Below, piece after piece: positions 28,311-37,248 of a stretch of 64,000 nucleotides of DNA. The stretch covers positions 1 through 64,000 of the forward strand of contig JAAXHO010000131.1 in the NCBI GenBank assembly GCA_012270795.1, given 5' to 3'. Both the position numbers and the translations under genes were made by a program. This stretch comes from Candidatus Poribacteria bacterium (GTDB lineage Bacteria; Poribacteria; WGA-4E; WGA-3G). Numbering within the stretch: the stretch's first letter is position 1; the number at the start of each line of letters is the position of its first letter. The notes under the pieces are model-generated. The model worked only from the letters and a program-made list of their open reading frames with translations. It was not told the origin of the DNA and searched no databases.

Positions 28311-29510
28311 TTAGATTGTACCAATATCAAGTCCACGTTCTTCTAATGTTCGTCGTCTACGGGGTAGGTCGCCGAATAGGGGACGGAAATAACCAGCTCC
28401 TTCAGCCGACAGATGGTAGTTGTCTTCATCATAAAATCGTGGGTCAAGACTGCGGCGAATTACGTGCCCGGTTTCATCGCGTTTTAATACCTGTTCTAAA
28501 GGCAACATAATAGGTTCGATGCCAACGTCTGTGCGTGTGATAGTTGCAACACCGTTTACCATGCCATCTGCAAGTGATCGTACAGCAAGGGACCCTGCCT
28601 TGATTGCGTTGTCTCTATCCAACGGTGTTGGACTTCCGCATCTCTGCATATAACCCAATATCAACGCCCGGAATGCGGAATTGGGTATATCCGTTAGTCG
28701 TTTTTTCATGGCTTCTACGATGATTTCTGAACACCCGCCAGGTTTGGTATGTCCAAATGCGTCAAGTTCTGCTTGGGATGTGATCATCAGTTCCCCTGCA
28801 TCATTTCTAATTCCTTCGGAGACAACGACAATGACATTTCCTTGTTGCGTATGTTTTTCCCAGATTGCTTCTGCCAATCTATCCGGTTGGTATGGCACTT
28901 CTGGTACGACGATGAGGTCTGCTAGCCCGTATGCAGCAGATAGCGTTAGCCAGCCAGCATCTCTACCCATAGCTTCTACGACAATGACTCGGTCGTGTGA
29001 GTAGGTGGTTGTACGTAAATCTCTGACAGCATTGATGACACGACTTGCAGCGGATGGAAAACCGGGACAGAAGTAGTTCACCATCTTGGAATAATCTACG
29101 GAATCCCCTTCAGGTGGGTTCATACCGACATCGTTATCAATTGTCTTTGTGACGAAAACTGTTGTAAATTGCTCCGATAGTGCGGTGCCCACTGTTAGCG
29201 TATCATCTCCTCCGATTGGAATAAGTCCGCTAATGTTTAACTTCTTCAGATTGTCAATTGCTTCATCTAACTTCCCCATTGCGATAAGGTTAGTGCGTGA
29301 ACTTTTTAGTATCGTACCCCCATGATTTTCGTCAATCAGATCGGGTGTAAGTGTGAAATAGCGTCCGCCTTTTAACACACCTCTCCATCCTTCCATAAAT
29401 CCGATGAGTTCAAACCCGAGTTCTTCGGCTTTCAACGCAATCCCTTTGAGGGTAGCATTAAGCGCGCTTGTATCGCCACCCCCTGTTAAAACTCCTATCT
29501 TTTTTCGCAT
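28311..29510 (-). CDS. 6-phosphofructokinase, predicted diphosphate-dependent type
   Basis: Phosphofructokinase makes fructose 1,6-bisphosphate. The N-terminal GVLTGGGDTSALNATLKG is the phosphoryl-donor loop. Two positions distinguish donors: IGGDDTLTVG has Asp103 where ATP enzymes have Gly, and KTIDND has Lys122 where ATP enzymes have Gly. In characterised enzymes this Asp/Lys pair goes with pyrophosphate use, giving a reversible step. The catalytic TIDND, the MGRDAG substrate loop (EAMGRDAGWLT) and YMQRCGSPTPLDR are present. At 399 aa it is longer than E. coli PfkA (about 320). It is monocistronic on the minus strand. Confidence 0.88.
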   Translation of the reverse strand: MRKKIGVLTGGGDTSALNATLKGIALKAEELGFELIGFMEGWRGVLKGGRYFTLTPDLIDENHGGTILKSSRTNLIAMGKLDEAIDNLKKLNISGLIPIGGDDTLTVGTALSEQFTTVFVTKTIDNDVGMNPPEGDSVDYSKMVNYFCPGFPSAASRVINAVRDLRTTTYSHDRVIVVEAMGRDAGWLTLSAAYGLADLIVVPEVPYQPDRLAEAIWEKHTQQGNVIVVVSEGIRNDAGELMITSQAELDAFGHTKPGGCSEIIVEAMKKRLTDIPNSAFRALILGYMQRCGSPTPLDRDNAIKAGSLAVRSLADGMVNGVATITRTDVGIEPIMLPLEQVLKRDETGHVIRRSLDPRFYDEDNYHLSAEGAGYFRPLFGDLPRRRRTLEERGLDIGTI

Positions 29511-29575
29511 ATTTTTCTCCTAACTCCCCAATCAGAAGATTGAGATTACTATAAAATGATTCCATAATTAATATA

Positions 29576-29766
29576 ATACCATTTCTAATTGATAATGTCT
29601 CATTACCTGTAGAGATATGGTAGGAGCGACCTCCCGGTCGCGACCCGGGGAATGCCAAAAGGCATTCATACCGTTGATTTGGAGGTCGCTCCTACCGAAA
29701 AGAGTCACCCCAACCAGCAATAACAGTGGAATTCCTTAATGAGACAATATTTATTAGAATTGGTAT
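29576..29766. repeat. ATACCATTTC...GGAATTCC element with nested GGAGCGACC and hairpin units
   Basis: This is the reverse-orientation copy of the elements at 38572-38740 and 56558-56714. It starts ATACCATTTCTAATTGATAA, holds GGTAGGAGCGACC ... GGTCGCTCCTACC, and ends GGAATTCCTTAATGAGACAA ... ATTGGTAT. The central GGTCGCGACCCGG is split by a 36-nt hairpin (29645-29680). A further copy of the left end lies at 29768-29884, making the gap to the ThDP gene almost wholly repetitive. Confidence 0.78.
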
Positions 29767-30051
29767 AATACCATTTTTATTAAATTTTCTCTCATTATCG
29801 GCTGTTAGAAATGAAACGGAGAACGGAAACCCAAACTGGCAGTTTATGCCGCAAAAGAGAGACATTATCAATTAGAAATGGTATAGTTACTATGGCGTAT
29901 CTCATAAATGCAATTTGTCCGAGTTCACCGAATCGCGTGTGCGGTAAATCGGGGTTAGAAACCCCTCCTACGATTTATGAGATAGGCTGTACATTGTCGT
30001 TCAAACTCACGAACGGTAAGATCCCTTTGTCGTTCTGTTTCCAGATTGATT
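29767..30051. repeat. Repeat remnants between pfk and the ThDP enzyme
   Basis: Contains an AACTGGCAGTTTATGC hairpin unit (about 29838), GAGACATTATCAATTAGAAA then TGGTATA (29861-29884), and a half copy of the GGGGTTAGAAACCCCTCC repeat (29947-29970). No gene is seen. Confidence 0.55.
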
Positions 30052-31611
30052 CTATTTCTTTACTTCAACAACGACTGGTTTATCCAAAGCGAGTGCTTTT
30101 TCAAGCGTCGGTCTAAAGTCTTGTAAATTTTCAACATGCAATCCAACTGCTCCAAACGATTCTGCGAATTTCACGAAATCCGGGTTTACCAATTCTACGC
30201 CTATACGTTTGCCGAATCGTCTTAATTGTCCTCTTTCAATTGAGGTGTATTGATTATCGTTCATAACAAGTGTCACAACAGGTAGGTTATACATCACTGC
30301 TGTAGCGAGGTCAGGACTTGTCATCAGGAATCCACCATCCCCACATAAAGCAACAACTTTTCGGTTGGGGAAAGCAACTTGTGCGCCGATTGCAGCTGTC
30401 AAGCCAATTCCCATTGCGACTGATATTCCTGAAAAGATATAACTACCTGATGCGTATGTAGGAAAATGTGACAACGCACCATAACCAGTGATGTTGACAT
30501 CAACAGATAGTATTGCATCACGTGGCATTACATCACGCATCTCCTTGAGCAAACGTGGGGGTTCAATTGATGTAAATTGATTATGAAGGCGTTTCAATTC
30601 CTCACCCCAGCCACATGTGAGTTTCTCAGCACTGAGTGCTGCATTTAACTGCTGAAGCACCAATTTTGGATTCGCACCGATACCTACAGTTGCAGGATAT
30701 TCCTTATGAATTTCACTTACATCCGCTTCAATATGTATGAGTGGCTGTGGTATTTTCAGTGCCCAATTCCCCGTATCACGATAAGTGAAGCGGGTGCCAA
30801 TAGCAATTAGTAGGTCAGATGCTTTAAGTGCTGTTTGTGCAACACCATCACGGAATAGTCCAATAGAGAAAGGGTTATCTTCAGGTACAGTCCCTTTTCC
30901 CATACCTGTTATAGCAATAGGTGCATTAAGTAACCGTGCAAATTCCAGTATTTCTTTAATAGCACGATTATGATTGATACCGCTGCCTGATACAATTAGA
31001 GGACGTTCTGATTTCTTGATTAACTGAACCGCAGCGTCAATATCTTTCTGACTCGCCATCGTCTGAACACCATTGTTACGCTGTGGTATAGGTAAATCAG
31101 TTTCTGCTTGTAATGCGTCCGTAGCAAGTTCAATTAAAACAGGCCCTGGACGCTCTGATCGTAATGCGTTGAAGGCTCTATTTACTGCTCCTGGTATCTG
31201 ATCAACTCGGTGTACTTTTTCAATATGTTTTGTGAACGGAGCAAAGGCGGCTTTTTGGTCTAACCCGTGGAAACTCTTTCTTGGATCTTTCTGTGCTAAG
31301 TATGATGGGTTTTGCCCCGTAATTAACAGAACAGGTGAACATGCTGTAAATGCCTCACATATCCCAATAGAAGCGTTATTTGAACCGGGACCTGGGACTG
31401 TCATGCAGACACCGACATCCCCTGTGGCACGAGCATACCCATCTGCCATAAACGCTGCGCCACCTTCATGTCGCGTCACATAGTGTTGAATGCTGTCTTG
31501 ATTGTTATATAACGCTTCATAAACGGTATCAAGATGGTTCCCCGGTAAACCGAAAATCGCCTTAACACCTTGTGTTTTCAGACATTCAACAAAAAGTGTT
31601 CCACCTGTCAT
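30052..31611 (-). CDS. Thiamine-diphosphate-dependent enzyme, acetolactate synthase-like
   Basis: The protein belongs to the acetolactate synthase / benzoylformate decarboxylase family. The ThDP-activating Glu49 is in TRHEGGAAFMADGYAR. The central FAD/Rossmann-like domain has PLIVSGSGINHNRA. The C-terminal ThDP-Mg motif is GDGGFLMTSPDLATAVMYNLPVVTLVMNDNQY. The length of 519 aa is slightly short of IlvB (about 560). No small regulatory subunit gene (ilvN) is adjacent, so it may be a catabolic relative rather than the branched-chain amino acid enzyme. It is monocistronic, starting at 31611. Confidence 0.85.
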   Translation of the reverse strand: MTGGTLFVECLKTQGVKAIFGLPGNHLDTVYEALYNNQDSIQHYVTRHEGGAAFMADGYARATGDVGVCMTVPGPGSNNASIGICEAFTACSPVLLITGQNPSYLAQKDPRKSFHGLDQKAAFAPFTKHIEKVHRVDQIPGAVNRAFNALRSERPGPVLIELATDALQAETDLPIPQRNNGVQTMASQKDIDAAVQLIKKSERPLIVSGSGINHNRAIKEILEFARLLNAPIAITGMGKGTVPEDNPFSIGLFRDGVAQTALKASDLLIAIGTRFTYRDTGNWALKIPQPLIHIEADVSEIHKEYPATVGIGANPKLVLQQLNAALSAEKLTCGWGEELKRLHNQFTSIEPPRLLKEMRDVMPRDAILSVDVNITGYGALSHFPTYASGSYIFSGISVAMGIGLTAAIGAQVAFPNRKVVALCGDGGFLMTSPDLATAVMYNLPVVTLVMNDNQYTSIERGQLRRFGKRIGVELVNPDFVKFAESFGAVGLHVENLQDFRPTLEKALALDKPVVVEVKK

Positions 31612-31641
31612 CTTTTTTCCTTTCTATGACTTTGGGTATAG

Positions 31642-31731
31642 ACATTGGAGCATGTTTTCATCTTTAGCTACAAGGGATGCACAAACTGGCAGTTTATGCT
31701 ACAATAAACATTGGAGCATGTTTCATCTTTA
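31642..31731. repeat. Small insertion flanked by a 24-25 bp direct repeat
   Basis: ACATTGGAGCATGTT then TCATCTTTA occurs at 31642-31666 and again at 31708-31731 (one extra T in the first). Between them lies a 41-bp insert carrying the CTGGCAG hairpin repeat and GTTTATGCTACA. The right copy covers the stop codon of the trypsin-TPR gene. Confidence 0.75.
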
Positions 31732-33627
31732 ATCTTCTTCTAACTTCTCTGCCATATCGTAGTCGTCTTTTGCTTCTTTTTCTAATCCGAGTGCTTCTTT
31801 TGCTTTCGCGCGGTCTCGGTAGGATAGAACATGCTTAGGGTCTAACCGAATGGCTTCACTGAAATCTTCAATTGCTCCGTCATAATCTTTTAGGGCGGCT
31901 TTTACAGCACCCCGGGTATGGTAATAAGCATAAACTATGTAAGAATACTTACCTAAACGGATAGCTTCTTCGCTATCAACCAAAGCCTCTTGAAAAAACT
32001 TGAGTGCCTTAGTATCCCTCTCTTGCTCAACTTCAAAGTTGCCAAGGTTGTATCTTACCCACCCTCGTTCATTATATGGTGATGCGTTTCTTGGGTTCTG
32101 TCGGATAGAATTCGTATAATCAATTAAGGCTACATTAAAAAGTTTTTTTGCCTCCGCATTATCACCTTGAACGACTTTAGATTCACCGAGAAGATAGTGT
32201 ACTTTACCTCTACAACTCAGTGTACTATATGATTTTGGGTTGAGATGAATAGCTTTTTTGATGTCGTCAAGGGCTTTGTTATAGAATTCTTCGGCAGTTC
32301 GATAATCTTCCTCTTCAACTTTTGATTTACCATAAGCTATGTATGCAGTTGCCCGACCAACGAATCCCATTTCTGAATTTGGTTTCAATCTCAACGTCTT
32401 TTCAGTATCAGCTATTGCTCCTTGAAAGTCTTTCAGTTCATTCTTGATGTAACTTCGCAACACGTATCCTTCAGCGAATTCTGGGTTATGTGTAATAACT
32501 TTGTTGATGTCTTCATAGGCTCCATCATGATCCCCCAAAGCACTTTTCGTAGCTGAGCACATCAGATATAGACGGAAAGCATCGGTGGAATCCGGGCGTT
32601 TTTCAAGGACTATATTTGCATCGTTTAACGCTTCTTGATATTTGTTTAAGGATACCTTGGCAAATGCACGGTTACTGTATGCGATAATTATATCGGGGTT
32701 AATTTCTATTGCGGTATCACAATCCTTTTCAGCTTGTTCATAGTTTTTTAGTGAAATGTTTGCGGTAGCACGGTTGCAATAGGCGAAAGCTGAATCAGGA
32801 CTGAGTTCTATTGCTACATCATAGTCAGTGATCGCTTCCTTATATTTTCGTAAACTACTCTTTACCATACCTCGATTGAGATATGCCTCAGCTAAATCAG
32901 GATTGGATTTTATTGCTTTAGTATATGCAGAGATTGCCCCTTTTGGGTTTCCCTTATTACGTTTCATGTTTCCTTCTGAATACAGAAAATATGCGTTCAC
33001 TCTCGGTCGTTTTAACCATTCAGATAATGGTTCAACTGGTGCGTTAATTTGGTTTTCTGTTTTTTGCATGAGTTCTTTGATAGTGTTAGCCGTTATGGCG
33101 TTAGCGAATTCGAAATCAACACTCTTTTCAACATAACTGACCTGATTCAATATAGCAATGATTTTCCCTTTGGCGTTTAAAACGGGTGCTCCACTATAAC
33201 CCCTTTTAGCATTAACCAGCTGTACACGAAGACTATTGTTGCTATTTCTAAAACCGTGTATAGTTCCACTTACCTTGCCCTCTTTTCCTTCCGGGTATCC
33301 TATAGCGGTTATCGTATCGCCGATTTTCACGTTATCGCTATCCTCAAAAGGGTATGGTGTACACTGTTCTAATGTCTGAAGCACAACAAGATCGTTTATA
33401 TCATCAAACGTATAGACACCTTCAATTGTGTAAACCTTGCCTGTGTTCATATTTTTTATTTTGACTGTTGTAGTTCCAGCAAGAACATGTATATTGGTAA
33501 CGATTTTGTTTTCTTCTATAAAGAACCCTATGCCGTAGGCACCGATATTCATATCCGTATATTTCATATCAAAAAGAACGGTAGCACCTGGATTCTCATT
33601 GAAATTATGTAGTGTCTGTTTTTTCAT
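31729..33627 (-). CDS. Trypsin-like serine protease domain fused to TPR repeats
   Basis: The N-terminal 190 residues form a trypsin-like (S1C type) domain: His in IVTNIHVLAG, Asp in DDINDLVVL and Ser in RGYSGAPVL make up a complete catalytic triad. From about residue 205 to the end there are at least ten tetratricopeptide repeats (AISAYTKAIKSNPDLAEAYL and relatives). I choose ATG 33627 (MKKQTLHNFNENPGA) over a TTG at 33684 upstream, which lacks support. No signal peptide is visible, so it may act in the cytoplasm. The product is 632 aa. Repeat-rich DNA lies on both sides. Confidence 0.85.
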   Translation of the reverse strand: MKKQTLHNFNENPGATVLFDMKYTDMNIGAYGIGFFIEENKIVTNIHVLAGTTTVKIKNMNTGKVYTIEGVYTFDDINDLVVLQTLEQCTPYPFEDSDNVKIGDTITAIGYPEGKEGKVSGTIHGFRNSNNSLRVQLVNAKRGYSGAPVLNAKGKIIAILNQVSYVEKSVDFEFANAITANTIKELMQKTENQINAPVEPLSEWLKRPRVNAYFLYSEGNMKRNKGNPKGAISAYTKAIKSNPDLAEAYLNRGMVKSSLRKYKEAITDYDVAIELSPDSAFAYCNRATANISLKNYEQAEKDCDTAIEINPDIIIAYSNRAFAKVSLNKYQEALNDANIVLEKRPDSTDAFRLYLMCSATKSALGDHDGAYEDINKVITHNPEFAEGYVLRSYIKNELKDFQGAIADTEKTLRLKPNSEMGFVGRATAYIAYGKSKVEEEDYRTAEEFYNKALDDIKKAIHLNPKSYSTLSCRGKVHYLLGESKVVQGDNAEAKKLFNVALIDYTNSIRQNPRNASPYNERGWVRYNLGNFEVEQERDTKALKFFQEALVDSEEAIRLGKYSYIVYAYYHTRGAVKAALKDYDGAIEDFSEAIRLDPKHVLSYRDRAKAKEALGLEKEAKDDYDMAEKLEED

Positions 33628-33717
33628 TAATACTGTCCAGTTGTTAGTAATGTTTGTGATTCCTTGCCCTTTAAGATAACCCAAATTTCAGATTGTGTCA
33701 AGTATTATTATTGTCTC

Positions 33718-33960
33718 AACCAGAGGCATTCAATAGTCGGGTTTTGCGGATTTGGGGGGCTGAATCGCGGAATTCGCCGAAAACACAGAAGACGCGGAAA
33801 AGACCGCTACCCATGATTTTTTTTCTAAAAATAAACATTATCCTAATCAAGACGGGTTATCGTAGGTATCTTCTCCGCGTCTTCCGTGTCATCCGCGATC
33901 CCCCCACACCCCGCCCTCCGCGATTCTGTACCCAAATCCGCGCTATCAGCCGATAGCCGA
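33718..33960. repeat. CCAGAGGCATTCAAT element with CGCGG palindromic body
   Basis: Starts AACCAGAGGCATTCAATAGTC, continues with GGGGCTGAATCGCGGAATTCG, CCGAAAACACAGAAGACGCGG, and TCTTCTCCGCGTCTTCCGTG, and ends with ATCCGCG tracts. It is a palindromic element related to those at about 24185-24356, 17430-17560 and 59083-59172. The start matches the terminal repeat of 53255-53549. Confidence 0.6.
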
Positions 33961-34580
33961 CTGCTGAAACCTATTAGATATATATTGGAAATCCCAATAA
34001 ACAGACACCCAAAAAACTACAAAATACATAATAAATCACTTATAATATATATAAATAATAAGCACACAACAAAAACGTTATGCAAAGCCAAAAGCCAACA
34101 CAAAAAACACAAACAAAAAACCGCACCAAAATCCGACAAAAATTTTACCAAAAAAACACTACAAAAACTCCCATGAAGCTTTATGAAAACTGGACGCATA
34201 ACGAATTAACAAAACCGTACCAAAAACCGAAAAAACCGTACCATATGGTACGGTTTTTAAAGTAGAAAATTCTTATGAAATCTAAAAAAATACACAAAGA
34301 ATTTGCAGTTATTCCTCACACAAAAAGAAGTAAAACATAAAGCAACGAAACCAAAAAAACAGACATACCAAAATGCTCAGAAAAAATTAATGTTTTTGAA
34401 AAAAAATCCCTTTCAGCCATTACTACGACTAGATTGAAAGCCAATTTCCAAAACATACCACTGTATGTTATTTCATACCACGTGGTATGTTTTGGAGAAT
34501 CTGAGCTAACGAAAATTGCATGCAAAATGATATTTACACTACGCAAAAAAAGCAAAAAAATTTTATATTGAACAAGAACT
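33961..34580. other. A-rich non-coding region with perfect palindromes
   Basis: The + strand is strongly A-rich and T/G-poor for about 600 bp. It contains a 28-bp perfect palindrome (34231-34258, centre ACCGTACCATATGGTACGGT) and a 14-bp inverted repeat CCAAAACATACCAC / GTGGTATGTTTTGG (34448-34461 and 34482-34495), whose right arm overlaps a second, 16-bp palindrome (34474-34489). Minus-strand frames here are Phe/Leu/Val-rich and lack ribosome sites, so I do not call genes. The palindromes could be repressor sites or transcript ends. A structured RNA is possible but unproven. Confidence 0.5.
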
Positions 34581-34613
34581 TACACATCCTAAGCTAGGGT
34601 GTGTAAAGTCTAG

Positions 34614-34923
34614 GGTGTGTAAAGTTTTTGGCATGTGTCTGAACCAGGATTTACAGATTTTCAGGATTAGAGTCTGATGCTGTTGAGTTCTATTTCAAAT
34701 AGAGACTGCTTTGGCTGTATACAAAAGACGTTTCGCCTAAGTGTGGAACTTGATGATCAAACACCAATCCCGGGGAATGCCAAAAGGCATTCATACCCGG
34801 GGAATGCTATATAGCATTCATACCGTTGATTTCTTGATTTGAAAATCTGTAAATCCTGTAAATCCTGGTTCAGACAAGTGAAAACAACTTTACTCCCAAT
34901 TCATGCCAAAAACTTTACACACC
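34614..34923. repeat. GGTGTGTAAAGTTTTTG element with two nested hairpins
   Basis: The terminal inverted repeats are GGTGTGTAAAGTTTTTGGCA on the left and TGCCAAAAACTTTACACACC on the right, with CTAG outside each end. Inside are TGTCTGAACCAGGATTTACA (34636) and CTGTAAATCCTGGTTCAGAC (right). The core differs from other copies (TTCAAATAGAGACTGC...) and carries two tandem 36-nt hairpin copies, 34770-34796 (truncated) and 34797-34832. A duplicate GGGTGTGTAAAG end lies at about 34596. Confidence 0.82.
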
Positions 34924-35094
34924 CTAGAAAAACTTGATATTTTCACTAAAAGCAGTTAAAATGCTAAAAAATAGCTAAACTTTTTCTTGTGAAATGGATA
35001 TATATAATATAGCAGGTGATCACCATGTTATTTATAGTTGGGAACGACTTCAAATTTCTCGTTATTAACCTTTTAATTTAAAAGGAGTCAGCCG

Positions 35095-35739
35095 ATGACA
35101 GATAAACGAGGTCCACGTCATTCGGGAAAATGTCCGTTCTATATTGTTCAGGGCGATCCGATCTCAGCGGAGAAGTCAATATCTCGATGTGTCAATTGTG
35201 CTACAGAATATAACAAGCGATTGCAAACTCTGAAGCAAGACTTTCGTCAAATTGCGTTGTTAACGATTCTGAAAGAGACACCGAAGTATGACCTGGATCA
35301 TCCAAGTGGTGCCAGTTACATAACGTTCATTAAGAAACAGGTGTGTGTACAACTCTGGCGGGTACGGGAGAAAGAACTAAAATATCTTCCATTTCAAGAG
35401 CATGAACAACCCGCGGAAGTTGTTGAGGATTGTCCGAAAAATCCGTTGATTGCGGGTTTGATTGCTGAAGCATGCACGCATGAATCAGTGGAAGATGAAG
35501 TGAGTCGGAAACTTGAAGTGGAACGTTTCTGTGAACATTTACCGAATATTTTAGCGAAACTGACTGAAAAAGAACGCAGTGTTCTTGAATTGAAGTTCTT
35601 CCAAGAACAGAGTGGCGTTGAGATAGCGAAGACACTCGGTATTTCTAATGGGCGGGTGAGCCAAATCCTGAAATCCACTTTGGCGAAGATGGAAAAGGCA
35701 TACCGTCTTGCATTAGAGACAAGTTTCAACAACCACTAA
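35095..35739 (+). CDS. Sigma-70-family-like transcription factor with N-terminal cysteines
   Basis: The C-terminal 55 residues have the sigma region 4 helix-turn-helix: LTEKERSVLELKFFQEQSGVEIAKTLGISNGRVSQILKSTL. Upstream, YDLDHPSGASYITFIKKQVCVQLWRVREKELKYLPF resembles a shortened region 2. The first 35 residues are unusual: KCPFYIVQGDPISAEKSISRCVNCA with Cys13, Cys32 and Cys35, which could bind metal. At 214 aa it is near ECF size, but the domain order does not match a standard ECF sigma factor. AAAAGGAG lies before the ATG. A secreted-protein gene follows in the same direction 110 bp downstream and could be its target. No anti-sigma gene is seen nearby. Confidence 0.68.
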   Translation: MTDKRGPRHSGKCPFYIVQGDPISAEKSISRCVNCATEYNKRLQTLKQDFRQIALLTILKETPKYDLDHPSGASYITFIKKQVCVQLWRVREKELKYLPFQEHEQPAEVVEDCPKNPLIAGLIAEACTHESVEDEVSRKLEVERFCEHLPNILAKLTEKERSVLELKFFQEQSGVEIAKTLGISNGRVSQILKSTLAKMEKAYRLALETSFNNH

Positions 35740-35848
35740 TACTTGAACAAAATAGTTGAAAAACACGAGAAATTTGCTACAAAAGAAACAACAAAAAACG
35801 TTCATTTTGCCATTCTTGGCAACAACCTATATTCACAAGGAGTTTATC

Positions 35849-37045
35849 ATGTTTGCAAGATTTTGTACGTTATGGTTAATTGTTTTCTCAGCAGTACTAC
35901 TTTTCTCAGTCACTGCTGATGCCATTGAAGTTGATTATGTTGGTCCAGAATCCTCTTACGATGATTATATCACTACGGGTGCCACACAATATTCTCGTGC
36001 AGAATTTGACGCACCTTATGGAATTGTGCATTGGTACGTCAAAGGTCCGGGTGAAACTGGTTTTGGAACTGAAATAGAAGTAGACTACGGTGATGGAACA
36101 TCAACTGTTTCTACTTTTCAACACACGTTTAACAGCGGTAGTACATCGGGTAAACAATACGAAATTACTGCGTACGTTTATCCCGATAGTAATACCGGAA
36201 ATGGTATAGTTGATTGGGATTCCTACACTTTGAAGGTATGGACTCCTTTTGAAGACGTTGTAAAAGTATCTAAAAACGTAACAGACGAAATGAGAGTTGG
36301 TGATACTTACGCTTGTTCTTTTACTGCAACATCTTCTTCCAGCAACTATGTGATTGAAGAAATAAAGGTGTATGTGGATGACGTGCTTATTGATTCCCAG
36401 CTGTACAGTGATGTTACCAAAGGAATCATCCACGTTAGTGGTTCTCTTAAACCTGATGTCGGTGCTTATGTTCCTGTTGTTGTTAAAGTGTTTGGGAAAA
36501 TAATAGACATAATTGGAAGTGGATCCAGTAAAATTGTGAAAACAATTTCCAAAGCAACTCTTGGAAAGGTGTGGAATGTCATTTTACGCGGAACAATTTC
36601 TGGAAAGTGTCTGTGTGATGGTGACAAAAAACCATTTAAAAATGCTTTGGATAACAAGGAAGGCGTTAAGTATGTATGTAGAGACCTCAATGGACAGGTA
36701 GTAAATAATGGAACCCACGATAATCAAACATCTGTTACATGGGATGCGGGTGTTCCACATGGAAATGAATTAAAGGGTGGTCCATATCGTACAAACGATC
36801 GCGGCTTCTATACAACTCTACGCTCTGTGCCGCTTAGGTATAACATCGCGTTAGACATGAGATCAAAGGATCTTCACCTGCACGGGCCGAGGCAGCTGCA
36901 GCGCATCTGTGAATACGAAGAAACCGAATGGATCAGAAGATTCGGGAACGTAAAGTGGGTGGTTGGTGTTCCTATTGAATGGGATCCGCCCATGAAGCTT
37001 AATTTTCTTGTGCTTCCAAAAAAAGTTACGGATCCATGTCAATAG
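35849..37045 (+). CDS. Secreted protein, PKD-like N-terminal region, unknown function
   Basis: ATG 35849 is chosen because AAGGAG lies 9 nt upstream and the protein then begins with a good signal peptide (residues 1-25, FARFCTLWLIVFSAVLLFSVTADA). A longer upstream frame lacks support. The mature part has a beta-rich segment with IEVDYGDGTSTVSTFQHTF, the PKD-like D-G-x-S/T pattern, then VKVSKNVTDEMRVGDTYACSF and a C-terminal third with several Cys (KCLCDGDKK, YVCRDLNG, RICEYEE). The total is 398 aa. I do not recognise the whole protein. It may be an extracellular or periplasmic protein. It may be controlled by the sigma-like gene upstream. Confidence 0.72.
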   Translation: MFARFCTLWLIVFSAVLLFSVTADAIEVDYVGPESSYDDYITTGATQYSRAEFDAPYGIVHWYVKGPGETGFGTEIEVDYGDGTSTVSTFQHTFNSGSTSGKQYEITAYVYPDSNTGNGIVDWDSYTLKVWTPFEDVVKVSKNVTDEMRVGDTYACSFTATSSSSNYVIEEIKVYVDDVLIDSQLYSDVTKGIIHVSGSLKPDVGAYVPVVVKVFGKIIDIIGSGSSKIVKTISKATLGKVWNVILRGTISGKCLCDGDKKPFKNALDNKEGVKYVCRDLNGQVVNNGTHDNQTSVTWDAGVPHGNELKGGPYRTNDRGFYTTLRSVPLRYNIALDMRSKDLHLHGPRQLQRICEYEETEWIRRFGNVKWVVGVPIEWDPPMKLNFLVLPKKVTDPCQ

Positions 37046-37248
37046 ACTATTCATTGAAGCGTTAATCGTGGTGATCTCAAATTTAAGAGGAACCACGATT
37101 AACTTATACCATTTCTAACATGTAATGTCTCTTTTTTATAGCACAAGTTTCCAGTTTGTGTCTTGAAGAATAACAACCATAACAACCGTAAATGAATAAA
37201 TAATATTAAAGAAATAGTATTACTTTCTCAATATGGAGGAAAAGAGCA

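Noticed and set aside
34017-34555. Minus-strand hydrophobic frames in the A-rich block
   Set aside because: Their Phe/Leu/Val richness follows from poly-A on the other strand; no start signals.
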